Of a stretch of 64,000 nt of DNA, positions 21,181 to 32,289 are shown one piece after another (position 1 is the stretch's first letter; the number at the start of each line of letters is the position of its first letter). A program made the translations under genes and the position numbers. The stretch covers positions 1 through 64,000 of the forward strand of contig JAHHGV010000016.1 of assembly GCA_019359695.1 (NCBI GenBank), given 5' to 3'. Origin of the DNA: Brasilonema angustatum HA4187-MV1. Lineage in GTDB: Bacteria; Cyanobacteriota; Cyanobacteriia; Cyanobacteriales; Nostocaceae. The notes below the pieces were generated by a model that worked only from the letters and a program-made list of their open reading frames with translations, did no database searches and was not told the DNA's origin.

Positions 21181-23940
21181 ATGAACCGTTACACATATCA
21201 AGTCGGTGGTAGTCTAACCATTAATGCTCCTAGCTATGTAGAACGACAGGCTGATAAGCAACTATATGAAGCCCTCAAAGAAGGTGAATTTTGCTATGTT
21301 CTCAACTCTCGGCAAATGGGCAAGTCCTCGCTTCTAGTCAGAACTCGGCATCGCCTACAACAAGATGGGTTTAGATGCACGACTGTGGATATGACCAACA
21401 TTGGTTGTGAAAATATTACCCCAGAGCAGTGGTATAAGGGAGTCGTTGCTGAGTTATGGTTAGGTTTCAAGCTGTTAGGGAAATTTAACTTAAAAGCTTG
21501 GTGGCGAGAGCAAGAAGATCTCTCTGTACTCCAAAGACTTAGCTGGTTTATTTCTGAAGTCTTACTAGTTCAATTTCCGAAAGAAAAACTGTTTATCTTT
21601 ATTGATGAAGTTGATAGTATCAAGAGCCTTGATTTTTCTGTTGATGACTTTTTTGCCTTTATTCGGTTTTGCTATAATCGCAGAGCAATCGACCCAGAAT
21701 ACAATCGCATCACATTTGTCATTTTTGGGGTTACAACACCATCAGATTTAATTCAAGATCCAAAGCGGACTCCGTTTAATATTGGTAGAGCCATAGAACT
21801 GAATGGCTTTACGATCGGTGAAGTGGAGCCACTGGTAAAAGGGTTAGCAGTTGAACAAGGTAATGCTCAGGCAATTCTCAGAGAAATCTTATCTTGGACA
21901 GGAGGGCAACCCTTTGTTACGCAAAAAATGTGTCAGATGCTACAAAGTTCGAGTCAAGATTCAGTGAGTGAGAAACTGATCATCCCCCCTGGGACAGAGG
22001 CATTTTGGGTAGAAAGTATTGTGAAATCACATGTCATCCACAAGTGGGAATCCCAGGATGAGCCAGAACATTTGCGGACAATAAGCAATCGCCTGCTTGC
22101 TAATGAGCAAATTGCAGGGCGTAACTTGGGAATATATCAACAAATTCTGGCTGGGGAAGACATACCAACCAATGATAGTCGAGAACAGATTGAACTTCTT
22201 TTGTCAGGTTTAGTGATCAATGATCAGGGATATCTGAGGGTGAAAAACCCAATCTATAAAATAGTCTTTAATTCAGAATGGGTTGCTCTACAAATGGAAA
22301 ATTTGCGCCCTTACGCGCAACGCTTTAAAGCTTGGATGACTTCAAATCAAAAAGATGAGTCCCAGCTTCTGGTGGGGATAGAATTGCAACAAGCATTAGC
22401 TTGGTCAAAAAATAAAAGGCTCAGTGACTTAGATTATCGCTTTCTGGGTGCTAGTCAGGAACTGGCAAAGCGACAAGTTGAAACCGATTTAGCTGTAGAA
22501 AAACAGGCACGACAAATTGAACGAGAAAAAGCTCAATTTGCCGTACTTGCTGCCCAACAAGCGAATCGAATATTGGCAAACGCACGTAAAGCCGCAAAAC
22601 AAAAAGCCCAAAAGCTACGTCTGAGTAGATACTGGCTCGGATGCATCGCTGGGGGAGTCGCCAGTTTTGTTATTCTTGTACGTTTTACTGGGCTACTACA
22701 GGGTATGGAGTGGTCAATGCTAGATTGGTTTTTTCAGGCGCGTCCTCCAGCAGCAGTTGACCCCCGTATTACTATAATTACAATTGATGAGCCAGATATT
22801 AAGCAAATAGGTCAATTTCCTGTGTCGGATCAGGTGATAGCTCAAGCAATCCGGACAATAAGAAGCTATAAACCTAGAGCGATCGGGCTGGATTTGTATC
22901 GAGATTTGCCGATAGAACCTGGTCATCAGGAATTAGTAGAAGTTTATAAAACAACTGAGAATCTCATTGGTATTGAAAAGGCAGTGGGTAGTCAGGTGGC
23001 TCCACCACCAACTTTAGCTCAATTAGGTCAGGTTGGTCTTGCTGATCAGGTTCTAGATGCAGATGGCAAGTTGCGTCGAGCCTTGCTTTCAGTTCAACTG
23101 GAAAACTCTTCATTACACCTTAATCTTGGTTTGCAGCTAGCACTTCGCTATCTAGAAGCTGAAGGTATCACCCCTCAACCTCAAACCAACCATCGCGATC
23201 AAATTCGGCTTGGCAAAACAGTGCTTGTTCCCTTTCAACCCAATGACGGTGGCTATGTCCAGGCTGATGCTGGAGGCTATCAAGTTTTGCTCAACTTTCA
23301 TGGTACTGAGCAACAGTTTCAGACCTTCTCGCTCATAGATTTATTAGCAAATAAGATACCACAACACAAGATACGCGATCGCGTTATTCTCATTGGCTCC
23401 ACTGCCCAGAGCGTCAAAGACATGTTTCAAACACCCTATAGCAGTCATAACTTTGGCTCTCCAAAACAAATGGCAGGAGTAACGATTCATGCCAATATTA
23501 CTAGCATGATTTTAAGTGCTGCGCTCTCAGGGCGACCCCTGCTAAAAGTTAGGTCTAAACCAGTGGAGTGGCTTTGGATTTTGCTTTGGTGTGAGGTGGG
23601 AACTGTGTTAGCTTGGCAAATAAAGTCACCGAAATCTATAGTTACTGCCGTTGCTATTGCGGAGGGAGGACTCATAGGAATTGCCTACGTTGCCTTTTTA
23701 CAAGGTTGCTGGATTCCTGTTGTTCCCCCGATGATTGGACTTGCCCTTGCTGCTGTGACTCTGCCGATTGTCACTCATAGACAATCAGAAAAAGCTCAAC
23801 TTTATCAAACTGTAGAGTTGTTAGTTGCTATTTCGCGGGAGGAACCTGCGGTTGGGCAGATTGCCCTTGAATATCTTAAGCAAGCAGAAAGTTCCGATAA
23901 TCAGGCGTTAATTGAGCAAATACTTCGCCAAGAGTTTTAG
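21181..23940 (+). CDS. AAA-like ATPase domain fused to CHASE2 sensor domain
   Basis: N-term [21 protein letters not shown] (Walker A) AAA-like domain; [28 protein letters not shown].. and [12 protein letters not shown]-like CHASE2; C-terminal TMs. Confidence 0.92.
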   Translation: MNRYTYQVGGSLTINAPSYVERQADKQLYEALKEGEFCYVLNSRQMGKSSLLVRTRHRLQQDGFRCTTVDMTNIGCENITPEQWYKGVVAELWLGFKLLGKFNLKAWWREQEDLSVLQRLSWFISEVLLVQFPKEKLFIFIDEVDSIKSLDFSVDDFFAFIRFCYNRRAIDPEYNRITFVIFGVTTPSDLIQDPKRTPFNIGRAIELNGFTIGEVEPLVKGLAVEQGNAQAILREILSWTGGQPFVTQKMCQMLQSSSQDSVSEKLIIPPGTEAFWVESIVKSHVIHKWESQDEPEHLRTISNRLLANEQIAGRNLGIYQQILAGEDIPTNDSREQIELLLSGLVINDQGYLRVKNPIYKIVFNSEWVALQMENLRPYAQRFKAWMTSNQKDESQLLVGIELQQALAWSKNKRLSDLDYRFLGASQELAKRQVETDLAVEKQARQIEREKAQFAVLAAQQANRILANARKAAKQKAQKLRLSRYWLGCIAGGVASFVILVRFTGLLQGMEWSMLDWFFQARPPAAVDPRITIITIDEPDIKQIGQFPVSDQVIAQAIRTIRSYKPRAIGLDLYRDLPIEPGHQELVEVYKTTENLIGIEKAVGSQVAPPPTLAQLGQVGLADQVLDADGKLRRALLSVQLENSSLHLNLGLQLALRYLEAEGITPQPQTNHRDQIRLGKTVLVPFQPNDGGYVQADAGGYQVLLNFHGTEQQFQTFSLIDLLANKIPQHKIRDRVILIGSTAQSVKDMFQTPYSSHNFGSPKQMAGVTIHANITSMILSAALSGRPLLKVRSKPVEWLWILLWCEVGTVLAWQIKSPKSIVTAVAIAEGGLIGIAYVAFLQGCWIPVVPPMIGLALAAVTLPIVTHRQSEKAQLYQTVELLVAISREEPAVGQIALEYLKQAESSDNQALIEQILRQEF

Positions 23941-23954
23941 TAAAGTGTACCACT

Positions 23955-24473
23955 TTAACTATTTAAACGCAAGTCTAGTTGTACAATTTCTCCACAGATA
24001 ACCATAGAAAAACACTGGTGATTTTTACCGACTGCTAGAGGTTGTTTTTGCTTTGACTGTGTAAATGTAACAAATATACTATCAGTGTTTCTGGGTATAA
24101 ATTCTCTGCCAGAAAATTTACCTGTTCGATCTTGAAACATCAACACAAATTGATGTGCTGGTGTTTTAGCTATACTGACAAATCCCGTTGGATGCTCCTG
24201 GAATGTTGACCCATGATTTTGATTTAAGATTAAAGGTTGAATTGGATCGTTTTGTTTAGAACATATAAGTGTACTGCGGGAACCTGCACCAGAGGTATCT
24301 TTTGGCTTACCTTGTCTTGGTGGTATAAAATTCTGCTGGGATATCAGCCGTTTTGGTAAAGTGGGGCTTCTCGCTTCTAATTTTTGCTGAGCGTGAGCAG
24401 ATAAGCTTAGGGTTAGCAAGAATTCTACAAATAACCAGATTGTTAATATTTGACCAAAATAAATGAGTTTCAT
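23955..24473 (-). CDS. Hypothetical secreted protein
   Basis: ORF with Met29 followed by signal peptide MKLIYFGQILTIWLFVEFLLTLSLSAHAQ; no family recognised. Confidence 0.6.
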   Translation of the reverse strand: MKLIYFGQILTIWLFVEFLLTLSLSAHAQQKLEARSPTLPKRLISQQNFIPPRQGKPKDTSGAGSRSTLICSKQNDPIQPLILNQNHGSTFQEHPTGFVSIAKTPAHQFVLMFQDRTGKFSGREFIPRNTDSIFVTFTQSKQKQPLAVGKNHQCFSMVICGEIVQLDLRLNS

Positions 24474-24920
24474 TAAGTAAATACCGTTTGAGGGATATTT
24501 CGTAAGTAAATACACCAAATCGTATAGAATATTGCATTTTAAATCAATAATAACCACAGCCTGAGAGTTTGATCTAGCTGCGGATACATACCTAATGATG
24601 ACTTTAACAAAAATAACTTTTTTAAAAAAAACCTTAACAGAAATTTTATTTAATTTATATATATATAATATTTGAATAAAGTATAAGAGATAAGTATTTT
24701 TAATTAGCTTCGATAATGGGACTTTGTAAAAACTAGGCTCAAAATAGCCTCAAACATAGATTGGGTAGGGGTTTTACATCGATTAGTCACTGTTTGTTGA
24801 TTTAACTGAAGTTGAGACGTTTTTACCTGCTCGACATATTCTCCTTGCCCAGCAAGGGTTTCAAATACTTTTTCTGCCCAAAATTTCTAAAGTCCCAATA
24901 AGACATAGTTTTTGAGCATA

Positions 24921-24956
24921 CAAACAAAGCCTGCCAAAGCAGGCAGGCTTTGTTTG
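24921..24956 (-). terminator. Strong perfect hairpin, probable terminator of hemJ transcript
   Basis: CAAACAAAGCCTGCC-aaagca-GGCAGGCTTTGTTTG, 15-bp perfect stem. Confidence 0.55.
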
Positions 24957-25115
24957 TTGAATTGAGGGTAATATACTTAAACAGCGCTATGCACCGACGT
25001 TTACCGCAATGAATGCGATTGCGTATCTTTTTGGTGAGACACTACCCTATCGCCTAGCGTGTGCATAAGTACATAGCCCACACTTAGTGTTAGCGCAGCG
25101 TGTTCGCAGAGTTAT

Positions 25116-25694
25116 TTAGCTGCTTTCCTGCTGCACCATTTCTGTTGTCAGCTTTTCCTTATCTTTACGGCGTTTTCTCGCGTAAAGCTGAATCGTCGCC
25201 GCCATCACAATAATCATGGCGACAATACCCCAAGCTGTGATATCTGTAGGTAGATTGTTTTTGAACACAGCTAGCAATACAATCACCACTAGCATAACTG
25301 TAGGTGCTTCATTTAACGCCCTCAACTGCTGACTATTCCATTTGCACGTGTCTTGGGCTAACTGCTTCATCAAACGCTTGCAGTAATGATGATAGCCAAG
25401 TAAAAGGACAACAAATCCCAGTTTTACGTGTAACCATCCTTCTTTGAGAACATCTGGTTCCGTAGTTAATAAACCAATCGCCATTGCGACTGTAACCAGC
25501 ATCCCTGGAGTTGTGATGATATTGTACAGACGCTTTTCCATTATCTGATACTGATTTTTCAGTATTGTGCGCGCTGGTTCCGGTTCTTGGTTGGCTTCAA
25601 CATGGTAGATGAAAAGACGCACGAGGTAGAACAAACCAGCAAACCAAACAACTATACCCACAATGTGAAAAGCCTTAAACCAGGAATAAGCCAT
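25116..25694 (-). CDS. hemJ: Protoporphyrinogen oxidase HemJ
   Basis: MAYSWFKAFHIVGIVVWFAGLFYLVRLFIYHVEA ... MEKRLYNIITTPGM, conserved HemJ His/Arg motifs. Confidence 0.9.
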   Translation of the reverse strand: MAYSWFKAFHIVGIVVWFAGLFYLVRLFIYHVEANQEPEPARTILKNQYQIMEKRLYNIITTPGMLVTVAMAIGLLTTEPDVLKEGWLHVKLGFVVLLLGYHHYCKRLMKQLAQDTCKWNSQQLRALNEAPTVMLVVIVLLAVFKNNLPTDITAWGIVAMIIVMAATIQLYARKRRKDKEKLTTEMVQQESS

Positions 25695-25894
25695 AAATTT
25701 TTTTCTCCATCAATGGATTTTAGGCACACGTAAATAATGTAAAGGTGCTATAGAAATCCTATCTAATTTATGAAACGGAACTCTGGTTATTTAACGAATT
25801 GCAAAACAGATGAGTACAAAATACTTACTCTAAAATTTTTGAAATCTTAAGAAGAGATAAAAGTGATGTCACTTTTGAATTCTAATTGCTATCA

Positions 25895-26743
25895 TTATTG
25901 ATCCTTTACACGAACAAAAGGCAAAAGGTCTTCAAGAATTGTTTCGTGATAATGTTCTTGAGGATAATGACCAACATTATTAAGTTTAATCAAACTCCCT
26001 TTTTCCAGGGAATCCACAAAATCTTGAGCTATATTTATAGGTAGCCAAGGATCTATCATTCCCCAGAGGATTAAAATTTCTTGGTGCAATTCTTTAAAGC
26101 CCAATTCTATTTCTGTCATTGCTGAGCGTAACTCCAAATTACGGATAGTTGCTAAGAGACTTCTTCCAGGAGCAGAACTTTTCAAAAAGGGTTTACGATA
26201 AACATTTAAATGTTCTTCTGTAATGACGTAACGACAGCCACCTTCCAGAGTCCGGTCAACTAGCAGCGGATCTTGAGTAATCATGTCACCTACAAAAGGT
26301 AATCCCATTTGTTGAATTTTCCAGGGTAACTTCGCCTGACTGGAAATTGGTGTATTAAGTATGGTTATATTGGCAATTTGTTCTGGATGACGTAAGGCAT
26401 ATTGTAAACCAACAGAACCTAAAAAGCCTTGCACAACTAAAGAAAAACGTTCAAGTTCTATGGATTTTATGAATCCTTCTAAAGCTGTCACAAAAGCATC
26501 CGGTGTGTAAGCAAAATCTCTTTTGTCTGGTTTGGAAGAAAAACCAAAGCCAATCCAATCAGGCGCTATTGCTCTTGTTCCTTGCTTTGCCAAAGCTGGC
26601 ATAATATTGCGCCAACTGTAACTTTGTGATGGTAAACCATGTAGCAGTAAGACAGGAAGTAACTCAGTTCTACCAGTAGATTCTGCTTCCCGATAAAACC
26701 ATTCTAAGGAGCCGACTTGAATTTTTTTTTCTGTTATTGGCAT
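25895..26743 (-). CDS. Alpha/beta fold hydrolase
   Basis: LLHGLPSQSYSWRNIMPALA, FSLVVQGFLGSVGLQYAL, LWGMIDPWLPI, NVGHYPQEH. Confidence 0.9.
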   Translation of the reverse strand: MPITEKKIQVGSLEWFYREAESTGRTELLPVLLLHGLPSQSYSWRNIMPALAKQGTRAIAPDWIGFGFSSKPDKRDFAYTPDAFVTALEGFIKSIELERFSLVVQGFLGSVGLQYALRHPEQIANITILNTPISSQAKLPWKIQQMGLPFVGDMITQDPLLVDRTLEGGCRYVITEEHLNVYRKPFLKSSAPGRSLLATIRNLELRSAMTEIELGFKELHQEILILWGMIDPWLPINIAQDFVDSLEKGSLIKLNNVGHYPQEHYHETILEDLLPFVRVKDQ

Positions 26744-26929
26744 TTTAATTCATGAATGAAAAGTTTAAAACAAAGGTGTTAAGAAGAAAAAGAAGTTTGT
26801 TATTGGTATTGAGAATTATTATGTAATAAGCTGTGATGCAAATCAACTGGCACTTTCGGAGCTTGAGGATTGTCCTTTATGATTACAAACGACTCATGAC
26901 TGTCTTAACGAAAAGAAGTGTAATTATGA

Positions 26930-28072
26930 TTAGTTAGGAATAATCATCTCACGAATTGCGTAAGCTGTCGCTGGTGCAAGTAAAACCCCATTGCGATAAT
27001 GCCCAGTAGCAAGCAAGATGTTACTATATCCAGGCAATTTACCAATCACAGGTGCTGGACGTCCTTCAGGACGGGGACGTAACCCTGACCAAGTACGGAT
27101 AGTTGTCGCGGTTGCTAAGTCTGGGCAAAAGGCGATCGCCTGTTGTCTAACCAACTCCAACAGTTCTTTATCAGCTATCATTTCATCTTTGTTGCTCGCA
27201 AATTCAACCGTTGCACCTATCCAGTAATCCCCACCACCTATGGGGACAATATGGACATCATGACCTGTAATCACCGGTTGAAACTCAGGGTTTCCAAGAG
27301 AACGTCCTAAGCGAAGACACAAAGCTTGCCCTAGCACAGGGCGAATATCAACCATTTGCTCTAATTGCGCACTCAACAAAGAAGAACCCAACCCAGCTGC
27401 CACAACAAACCAATCAGCAGTCATTTTTCCTTGTGTCGTCTGAAGTTGGTTGCAATATTTTTCGGAACCTGTTTCTTGAGAAGGAGACAACGGCTGCGGT
27501 TCGATAGCCAAAACCTGAACACCAAATTTGAAATCAACACCGTTATGCTTTGCAGCATCAACCAAAGCTAAGGTGAGGGAAGTGGGATCAACTTGGCGAT
27601 CGCACCCAGAGTAAACAGCGCCCACCATTCCTTCGTGATTAACCTGAGGACAAACTTGCTTGAGTTTCTCAGTCTCCCAAATTTCTAGGGGAAAACCTTG
27701 AGATTGGCGAATTTCTTGCAACTTTTCCCATCGTGAGATCTCCGCATCTTCTTTTTCTAAAGAAGACATAGAAGGTTCAGGTAGCAGCATGAGGATTCCC
27801 TGACGGTTGAAGTGAATTTTACGATTTGTAAGCGCTTCTAGTTCAGGAATCAGAGTTTCATAACCCAGGATACTTGTTCGTCGCATCTGCCAAGCCTTCC
27901 CCTTGGTTTTTTGGCTGATGATACCCATCAAAACACCCAATGCTGCTCCTGTAGAAGCAAGTGCGGGTGGTTGTTGGTCAACAACTGTGATTTTTAGCCC
28001 GTTGACTTTACTCAGTTCGTAGGCAATTGCTGCCCCAACCACGCCGCAACCGATGATAACAACATGATTCAT
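26930..28072 (-). CDS. FAD-dependent oxidoreductase (glycine oxidase ThiO-like)
   Basis: MNHVVIIGCGVVGAAIAYELSK FAD-binding motif; RTWSGLRPRPEGRPAPVIGKLPGYSNILLATGHYRNGVLLAP. The upstream 35 aa of the listed ORF look like purine-rich intergenic DNA. Confidence 0.9.
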   Translation of the reverse strand: MNHVVIIGCGVVGAAIAYELSKVNGLKITVVDQQPPALASTGAALGVLMGIISQKTKGKAWQMRRTSILGYETLIPELEALTNRKIHFNRQGILMLLPEPSMSSLEKEDAEISRWEKLQEIRQSQGFPLEIWETEKLKQVCPQVNHEGMVGAVYSGCDRQVDPTSLTLALVDAAKHNGVDFKFGVQVLAIEPQPLSPSQETGSEKYCNQLQTTQGKMTADWFVVAAGLGSSLLSAQLEQMVDIRPVLGQALCLRLGRSLGNPEFQPVITGHDVHIVPIGGGDYWIGATVEFASNKDEMIADKELLELVRQQAIAFCPDLATATTIRTWSGLRPRPEGRPAPVIGKLPGYSNILLATGHYRNGVLLAPATAYAIREMIIPN

Positions 28073-28270
28073 TGTTAATGCAACTGAACAGACAGAAGAT
28101 GGGGGAGTGTGGGGGTACAACAGCAGCGAGGAAGGGAAGGAGGAAAAGAAGTAAGGAAGGCAAAAGTTAATGCTCAAGAACTATTTTCCCTCACTCCCAC
28201 ACTCCCAAATTCCTTTTTTCCTCACTCTGTAACTCCCTCACTCCCCATCTTCCTCTTCACCCTATCACGC

Positions 28271-28738
28271 TTAGCTTTCTTCTGACGGGCTGCTGTTTGT
28301 TGGAACCAGCTGCAGGAATTTGTCAATGTCTGCAAAAGCAGCGAAAGAGCTATTCAAGGCACCATTGATGTTACCAACTTCAGCGGCTTGGTCGATTTTT
28401 ATCAGCTTATCTAATAAATCACGCACTAACTCGCGGCCTGCTGGTTGGTCTTTGGATAGCAGATTGGATGTGACGTAGTTCATCGACAGCCTTGCTTCTG
28501 CCATAGGACCGTGTGTGAAGTTTCCAACATTCACCCACTGTTTTGTTTGGATGAGCCTTTGCAGTTCTTCTGAGCGTTTTTGTACAGCCTGAATCTCAGG
28601 AACGTATTCCTGAATTTTCGCCAGTTTTTCTGGTGTGTATGTCGGAGGTGGTGTTGCGACACCAGGACCACCACAACTAATGAGAAAGGTTGCCACCAAT
28701 ACCAGAAATAATGACAAAATTGAGCGTTGACGCGCCAT
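28271..28738 (-). CDS. psbQ: Photosystem II protein PsbQ (cyanobacterial lipoprotein form)
   Basis: Lipobox FLISCGG; QTKQWVNVGNFTHGPMAEARLSMNYVTSNLL typical of CyanoQ. Confidence 0.93.
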   Translation of the reverse strand: MARQRSILSLFLVLVATFLISCGGPGVATPPPTYTPEKLAKIQEYVPEIQAVQKRSEELQRLIQTKQWVNVGNFTHGPMAEARLSMNYVTSNLLSKDQPAGRELVRDLLDKLIKIDQAAEVGNINGALNSSFAAFADIDKFLQLVPTNSSPSEES

Positions 28739-28968
28739 AAGCTAAACTTATTTTATTTATCAATGATCAGTGTCATTTTAGATCGCTGGCGTATCACATC
28801 GTCCTTGTTTACGAGGGATTTTGCTGAAAATCTTCTATCTTCATAGAATTTTTTCTGTCAAAGGTACATTTTGATGTTTTTTTTTTGGAAAATTTGAGTA
28901 CAATTGCTTAACATAGCCATACTATGACAAAAACCGTCTCTCCCTGACACCTCTGGTGAAATAGCGAC

Positions 28969-29421
28969 GTGAGGAGTGTTTTCGTGAACGCAGCTGAGAT
29001 GGCAACAAACCTTGAATTCGCCAGCAAGATTGCTACCGTAGTTAATTTATTCAAATCTGAGTTTCCAGATGCCAGATCGGATCTCAAACCTTGGAAAAAC
29101 GATCCGCAAACCAGAGAGTTAGTCGATCCAGACTCTATAGACATCGGTTTTCACTTTCCTGGCATCAGTAAATCATGGCAAAGTCGCAGTATATTAATAC
29201 AAATCCGTTTTTATCAAGACCTTTTAAACGATTCACGTCGTGCAATTGGCGTAGAAGTTGCTGGTTTCAGCCATATTGGTGAACAGTGGCGACTTTCTAC
29301 AGTAGAAAACTGGAGTTTTGTGGGAACATCTGTACCTTCTGCGCAGGTTGGGGAAAAACTGAAACAGTTTTGCAGGCAGATACTGGAAATTTTTAACTCT
29401 CCTCCTGTAGCTAATAACTAA
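28969..29421 (+). CDS. Conserved hypothetical protein
   Basis: 150-aa ORF with coherent globular composition; no family recognised with certainty. Confidence 0.65.
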   Translation: MRSVFVNAAEMATNLEFASKIATVVNLFKSEFPDARSDLKPWKNDPQTRELVDPDSIDIGFHFPGISKSWQSRSILIQIRFYQDLLNDSRRAIGVEVAGFSHIGEQWRLSTVENWSFVGTSVPSAQVGEKLKQFCRQILEIFNSPPVANN

Positions 29422-29586
29422 TGTTGACACTTCTACAGCCTGGATATTTTGATTTTGTCAGTCACAAAACAGTCTGACGATACATTCATCAAAGTATCGT
29501 CATATCTAGTCACAATCAAGTCGGTTTGCGCGATCGCTTGATTCATGTTTTGGTTCAGCAACGTCAAACATCTAGAAGCATCAGCC

Positions 29587-29691
29587 ATGAACCGCAAAAC
29601 TCTGCGTAATCTTGTATTCATCCTCCACTGCTATATTGGCTTAGCTGTAGGAGTGCTGTTAATCATCTGCAAATTTATCATCCAAAATTGA
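29587..29691 (+). pseudogene. N-terminal remnant of a PepSY-associated TM domain protein
   Basis: MNRKTLRNLVFILHCYIGLAVGVLLIICKFIIQN* matches the first TM of PepSY-TM proteins, then stops. Confidence 0.6.
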
Positions 29692-29743
29692 TATAAGTGC
29701 GTACTTTATTATACTTATAAATCCAGGAGTTTCCTAGTTTTGA

Positions 29744-30163
29744 TCATTCATCATTTTTAGCTACCTTGCAGCCACCATCAACGCAATAGGTCGATTTATA
29801 AATACTAGAACGCTTGCCAAAGAGGGTGTAACGGTTATCCCGGATTTGTTCGTAAAAGCGATCGCCCGCCCATTTTACTCCTGGTAAAGCGCGATATGCA
29901 TCTACAAATACACTACCATTAGGCAACAATTGCCCAATCTCCTCAGCCGCTGCACTGCCTTGCCACCGTCTTTCTGGTGCATCTGCATCTATGAGAATCA
30001 TACCCAACTCACAATCTTGGGGTGTAATTCCCCACTGTTGTACAGTTGACTCGTCTTGCATAGGAACATAGCGAAAAAGTTGTCCCTTATCAAGACTTTC
30101 CAGCATTTGCACTCCTGTGACACAAAGATTGCAATTTCCATCGTAGATAACTATATAACCCAT
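29744..30163 (-). CDS. DCC family thiol-disulfide oxidoreductase (DUF393)
   Basis: IVIYDGNCNLCVTGVQML DxxCxxC motif; YRALPGVKWAGDRFYEQIRDNRYTLFGKR. Confidence 0.92.
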   Translation of the reverse strand: MGYIVIYDGNCNLCVTGVQMLESLDKGQLFRYVPMQDESTVQQWGITPQDCELGMILIDADAPERRWQGSAAAEEIGQLLPNGSVFVDAYRALPGVKWAGDRFYEQIRDNRYTLFGKRSSIYKSTYCVDGGCKVAKNDE

Positions 30164-30308
30164 ACAAGTCGCAGATTCTGTTTGAGCGCTAGATGTTTTA
30201 GTTAGTGTGTTAACATTTATAGCATTAAACTTTTGCTTTTGAAGACAGCATCCAAGCTGTATAAGAAAGCAAGCATACAGGCGTACCTTTAAAGCAATTG
30301 TTTATGAG

Positions 30309-31226
30309 GTGAAAGCGATGCCAACAGAGGAAATCATAAGTATTGATTTTGCTCAGGAAGATGTATATACGCAAATTCTTCCGCGATCGCCCCTAATGAG
30401 CAGTTACCATGCTAAATGGGATCACATTCGCCTAGATTATCATCAACAGCCTGCTTACGAGACACCAGAACATAGTCCTCAACAGCACGTTATCAGCATA
30501 AGTCTGACAAAACAACCTATCAACGTACAACGGGTGTTGAACGGACAAGTTTACGATGAGTGTATTAAATATGGCGACATTGTCGTCATTCCAGCAAGCA
30601 GCTATCACAAATTAAGCTGGGAGATAGAAGCTGAATTTTTAGTTCTTAGTTTAGAAAAAGCTTTGTTTGATCGCGCTGGTTATGATTTGATAGACATGCA
30701 ATTCATAGATATTATACCACATCTTGCTGATTCAGATCCGTTGATTCAACAAATTGGACTAGCACTACAATCAGAACTGGAATCAGATGGTATGGGTTGT
30801 CGTGTATATATAGAATCTTTAGCAACAACTCTATCCATTCATCTACTCAAAAACTATTCTGTTTCTTCTCCAAAGGTTACTAGACAACATCCAGAAGGAC
30901 TTTCGCGTTTAAAGTTGCGGCAAGCTATTGAATATATCAATCAAAACTTAGAAAAAGATTTAGGCTTAGCTGAGATGGCGACAGCAGTGGGAATGAGTAT
31001 GTATCATTTCTCACGTATGTTTAAACAATCCACTGGTTTTTCGCCCCACCAATACGTTATGAATTGCAGAATAGAGAGAGCGAAAAGGTTATTAAGTAAA
31101 ACAGAACAAGCCATACATCAAATCTACCAGCAAGTCGGTTTTCAGAGTCAAAGCCACTTTACAAACGTCTTTCGCAAATTTCTAGGAACAACACCATTAG
31201 CGTATAGAAAACAAGTAAAAATTTAG
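30309..31226 (+). CDS. AraC family transcriptional regulator
   Basis: C-terminal double HTH: LGLAEMATAVGMSMYHFSRMFKQSTGFSPHQYVMNCRIERAKRLLSKTEQ...FQSQSHFTNVFRKFLGTTPLAYRK. Confidence 0.95.
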   Translation: MKAMPTEEIISIDFAQEDVYTQILPRSPLMSSYHAKWDHIRLDYHQQPAYETPEHSPQQHVISISLTKQPINVQRVLNGQVYDECIKYGDIVVIPASSYHKLSWEIEAEFLVLSLEKALFDRAGYDLIDMQFIDIIPHLADSDPLIQQIGLALQSELESDGMGCRVYIESLATTLSIHLLKNYSVSSPKVTRQHPEGLSRLKLRQAIEYINQNLEKDLGLAEMATAVGMSMYHFSRMFKQSTGFSPHQYVMNCRIERAKRLLSKTEQAIHQIYQQVGFQSQSHFTNVFRKFLGTTPLAYRKQVKI

Positions 31227-31230
31227 CTTT

Positions 31231-31382
31231 ATTATGATGTAAGAATTCAGGAGCCAGAATTGAGAATTCAGAATAGTTAAAGAATTAGGAGAACACTTTA
31301 TCCAAGAAACATACAAAGAATAATAGACACCTTATCAATTGTGACTTCTGACTCAAGAAGTGCTGAATTCTTACATTATTAT
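31231..31382. repeat. MITE-like element with terminal inverted repeats
   Basis: ATTATGATGTAAGAATTCAG at 31231-31250 versus CTGAATTCTTACATTATTAT at 31363-31382 (18/20 inverted match, 14 contiguous). Confidence 0.6.
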
Positions 31383-31670
31383 ATACGCGCGTTCCTGTAG
31401 AAGAGCGATCGCTCTTCTTGTGATACTTTTTTCAAGAACGGAAAAGACAGCAACACACAACAGTTGCTAAACTCAACATTCGCGATCGCCTCTTTGGAGG
31501 AATATTCAGTGCTATAGATAACCATCGCGATTAATTATAGATGTAAGAGTAAATAATCAACAAAAATTATAAGCTTTTAGGTAAAAATTCCATCTGTCGG
31601 TAGAGGGTTTCCCAGAGCATAGTAGTATCTGTAGACTTGTTTTGTCGTACCAATGAGAGAGGCACAAACC

Positions 31671-32243
31671 ATGAGCGACAAAAACCTATCAACACGTCTA
31701 TATCCAACCCGCATTGACATTCCTGCTGAGGCGCGCAAGCAAATTGTTGGAATTCTCAACCAAACTTTAGCAGCGAGTTTGGATCTGAAAACCCAAGTTA
31801 AGCAAGCGCACTGGAACGTCAAAGGCACAGACTTTTATCAGTTGCATGAAATGTTTGATGAGATGGCAGGCGAGTTGGAAGAGTACATTGATATGTTAGC
31901 CGAACGCATCACCGCCTTAGGTGGTTATGCTTGTGGGACAGTTCGTATGTCTGCTGCGGCTTCAATACTGGCAGAATATCCTACTGATATTTTAATGGGC
32001 ACGGAGCATGTCACAGCTTTGGCAGATCGCTTTGCACCCTATGCTAAGCACGTTAGGGAAGCAATTGACAAAACCGATAATCTAGGTGATCTCGATACTG
32101 CTGACTTGTACACCGAAGTTTCTCGCACAATTGACAAGCGACTGTGGTTCCTAGAAGCGCATCTGCAAGCCGCTGTCACCCAAAATGGAAATAGTACTGC
32201 AGGCACTGTTAAAACTGAAGAGCAAGCTGCTGCTGTTAACTAG
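31671..32243 (+). CDS. dps: Dps family DNA starvation/stationary phase protection protein
   Basis: QVKQAHWNVKGTDFYQLHEMFDEMAGELEEYIDMLAERITALGG ferritin-like Dps motif. Confidence 0.95.
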   Translation: MSDKNLSTRLYPTRIDIPAEARKQIVGILNQTLAASLDLKTQVKQAHWNVKGTDFYQLHEMFDEMAGELEEYIDMLAERITALGGYACGTVRMSAAASILAEYPTDILMGTEHVTALADRFAPYAKHVREAIDKTDNLGDLDTADLYTEVSRTIDKRLWFLEAHLQAAVTQNGNSTAGTVKTEEQAAAVN

Positions 32244-32289
32244 AATTTTTATGACAATGGTTAATCGCTATTGATTAGTCCCTATTTTG

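Noticed and set aside
28075-28260. G-rich/purine tract GGGGGAGTGTGGGGG and CTCCCTCACTCCC strings as G-quadruplex or gene-coding N-terminus of the ThiO-like protein
   Set aside because: Common low-complexity cyanobacterial spacer sequence; the ThiO-like protein starts naturally at MNHVVIIGCG. No firm regulatory evidence.
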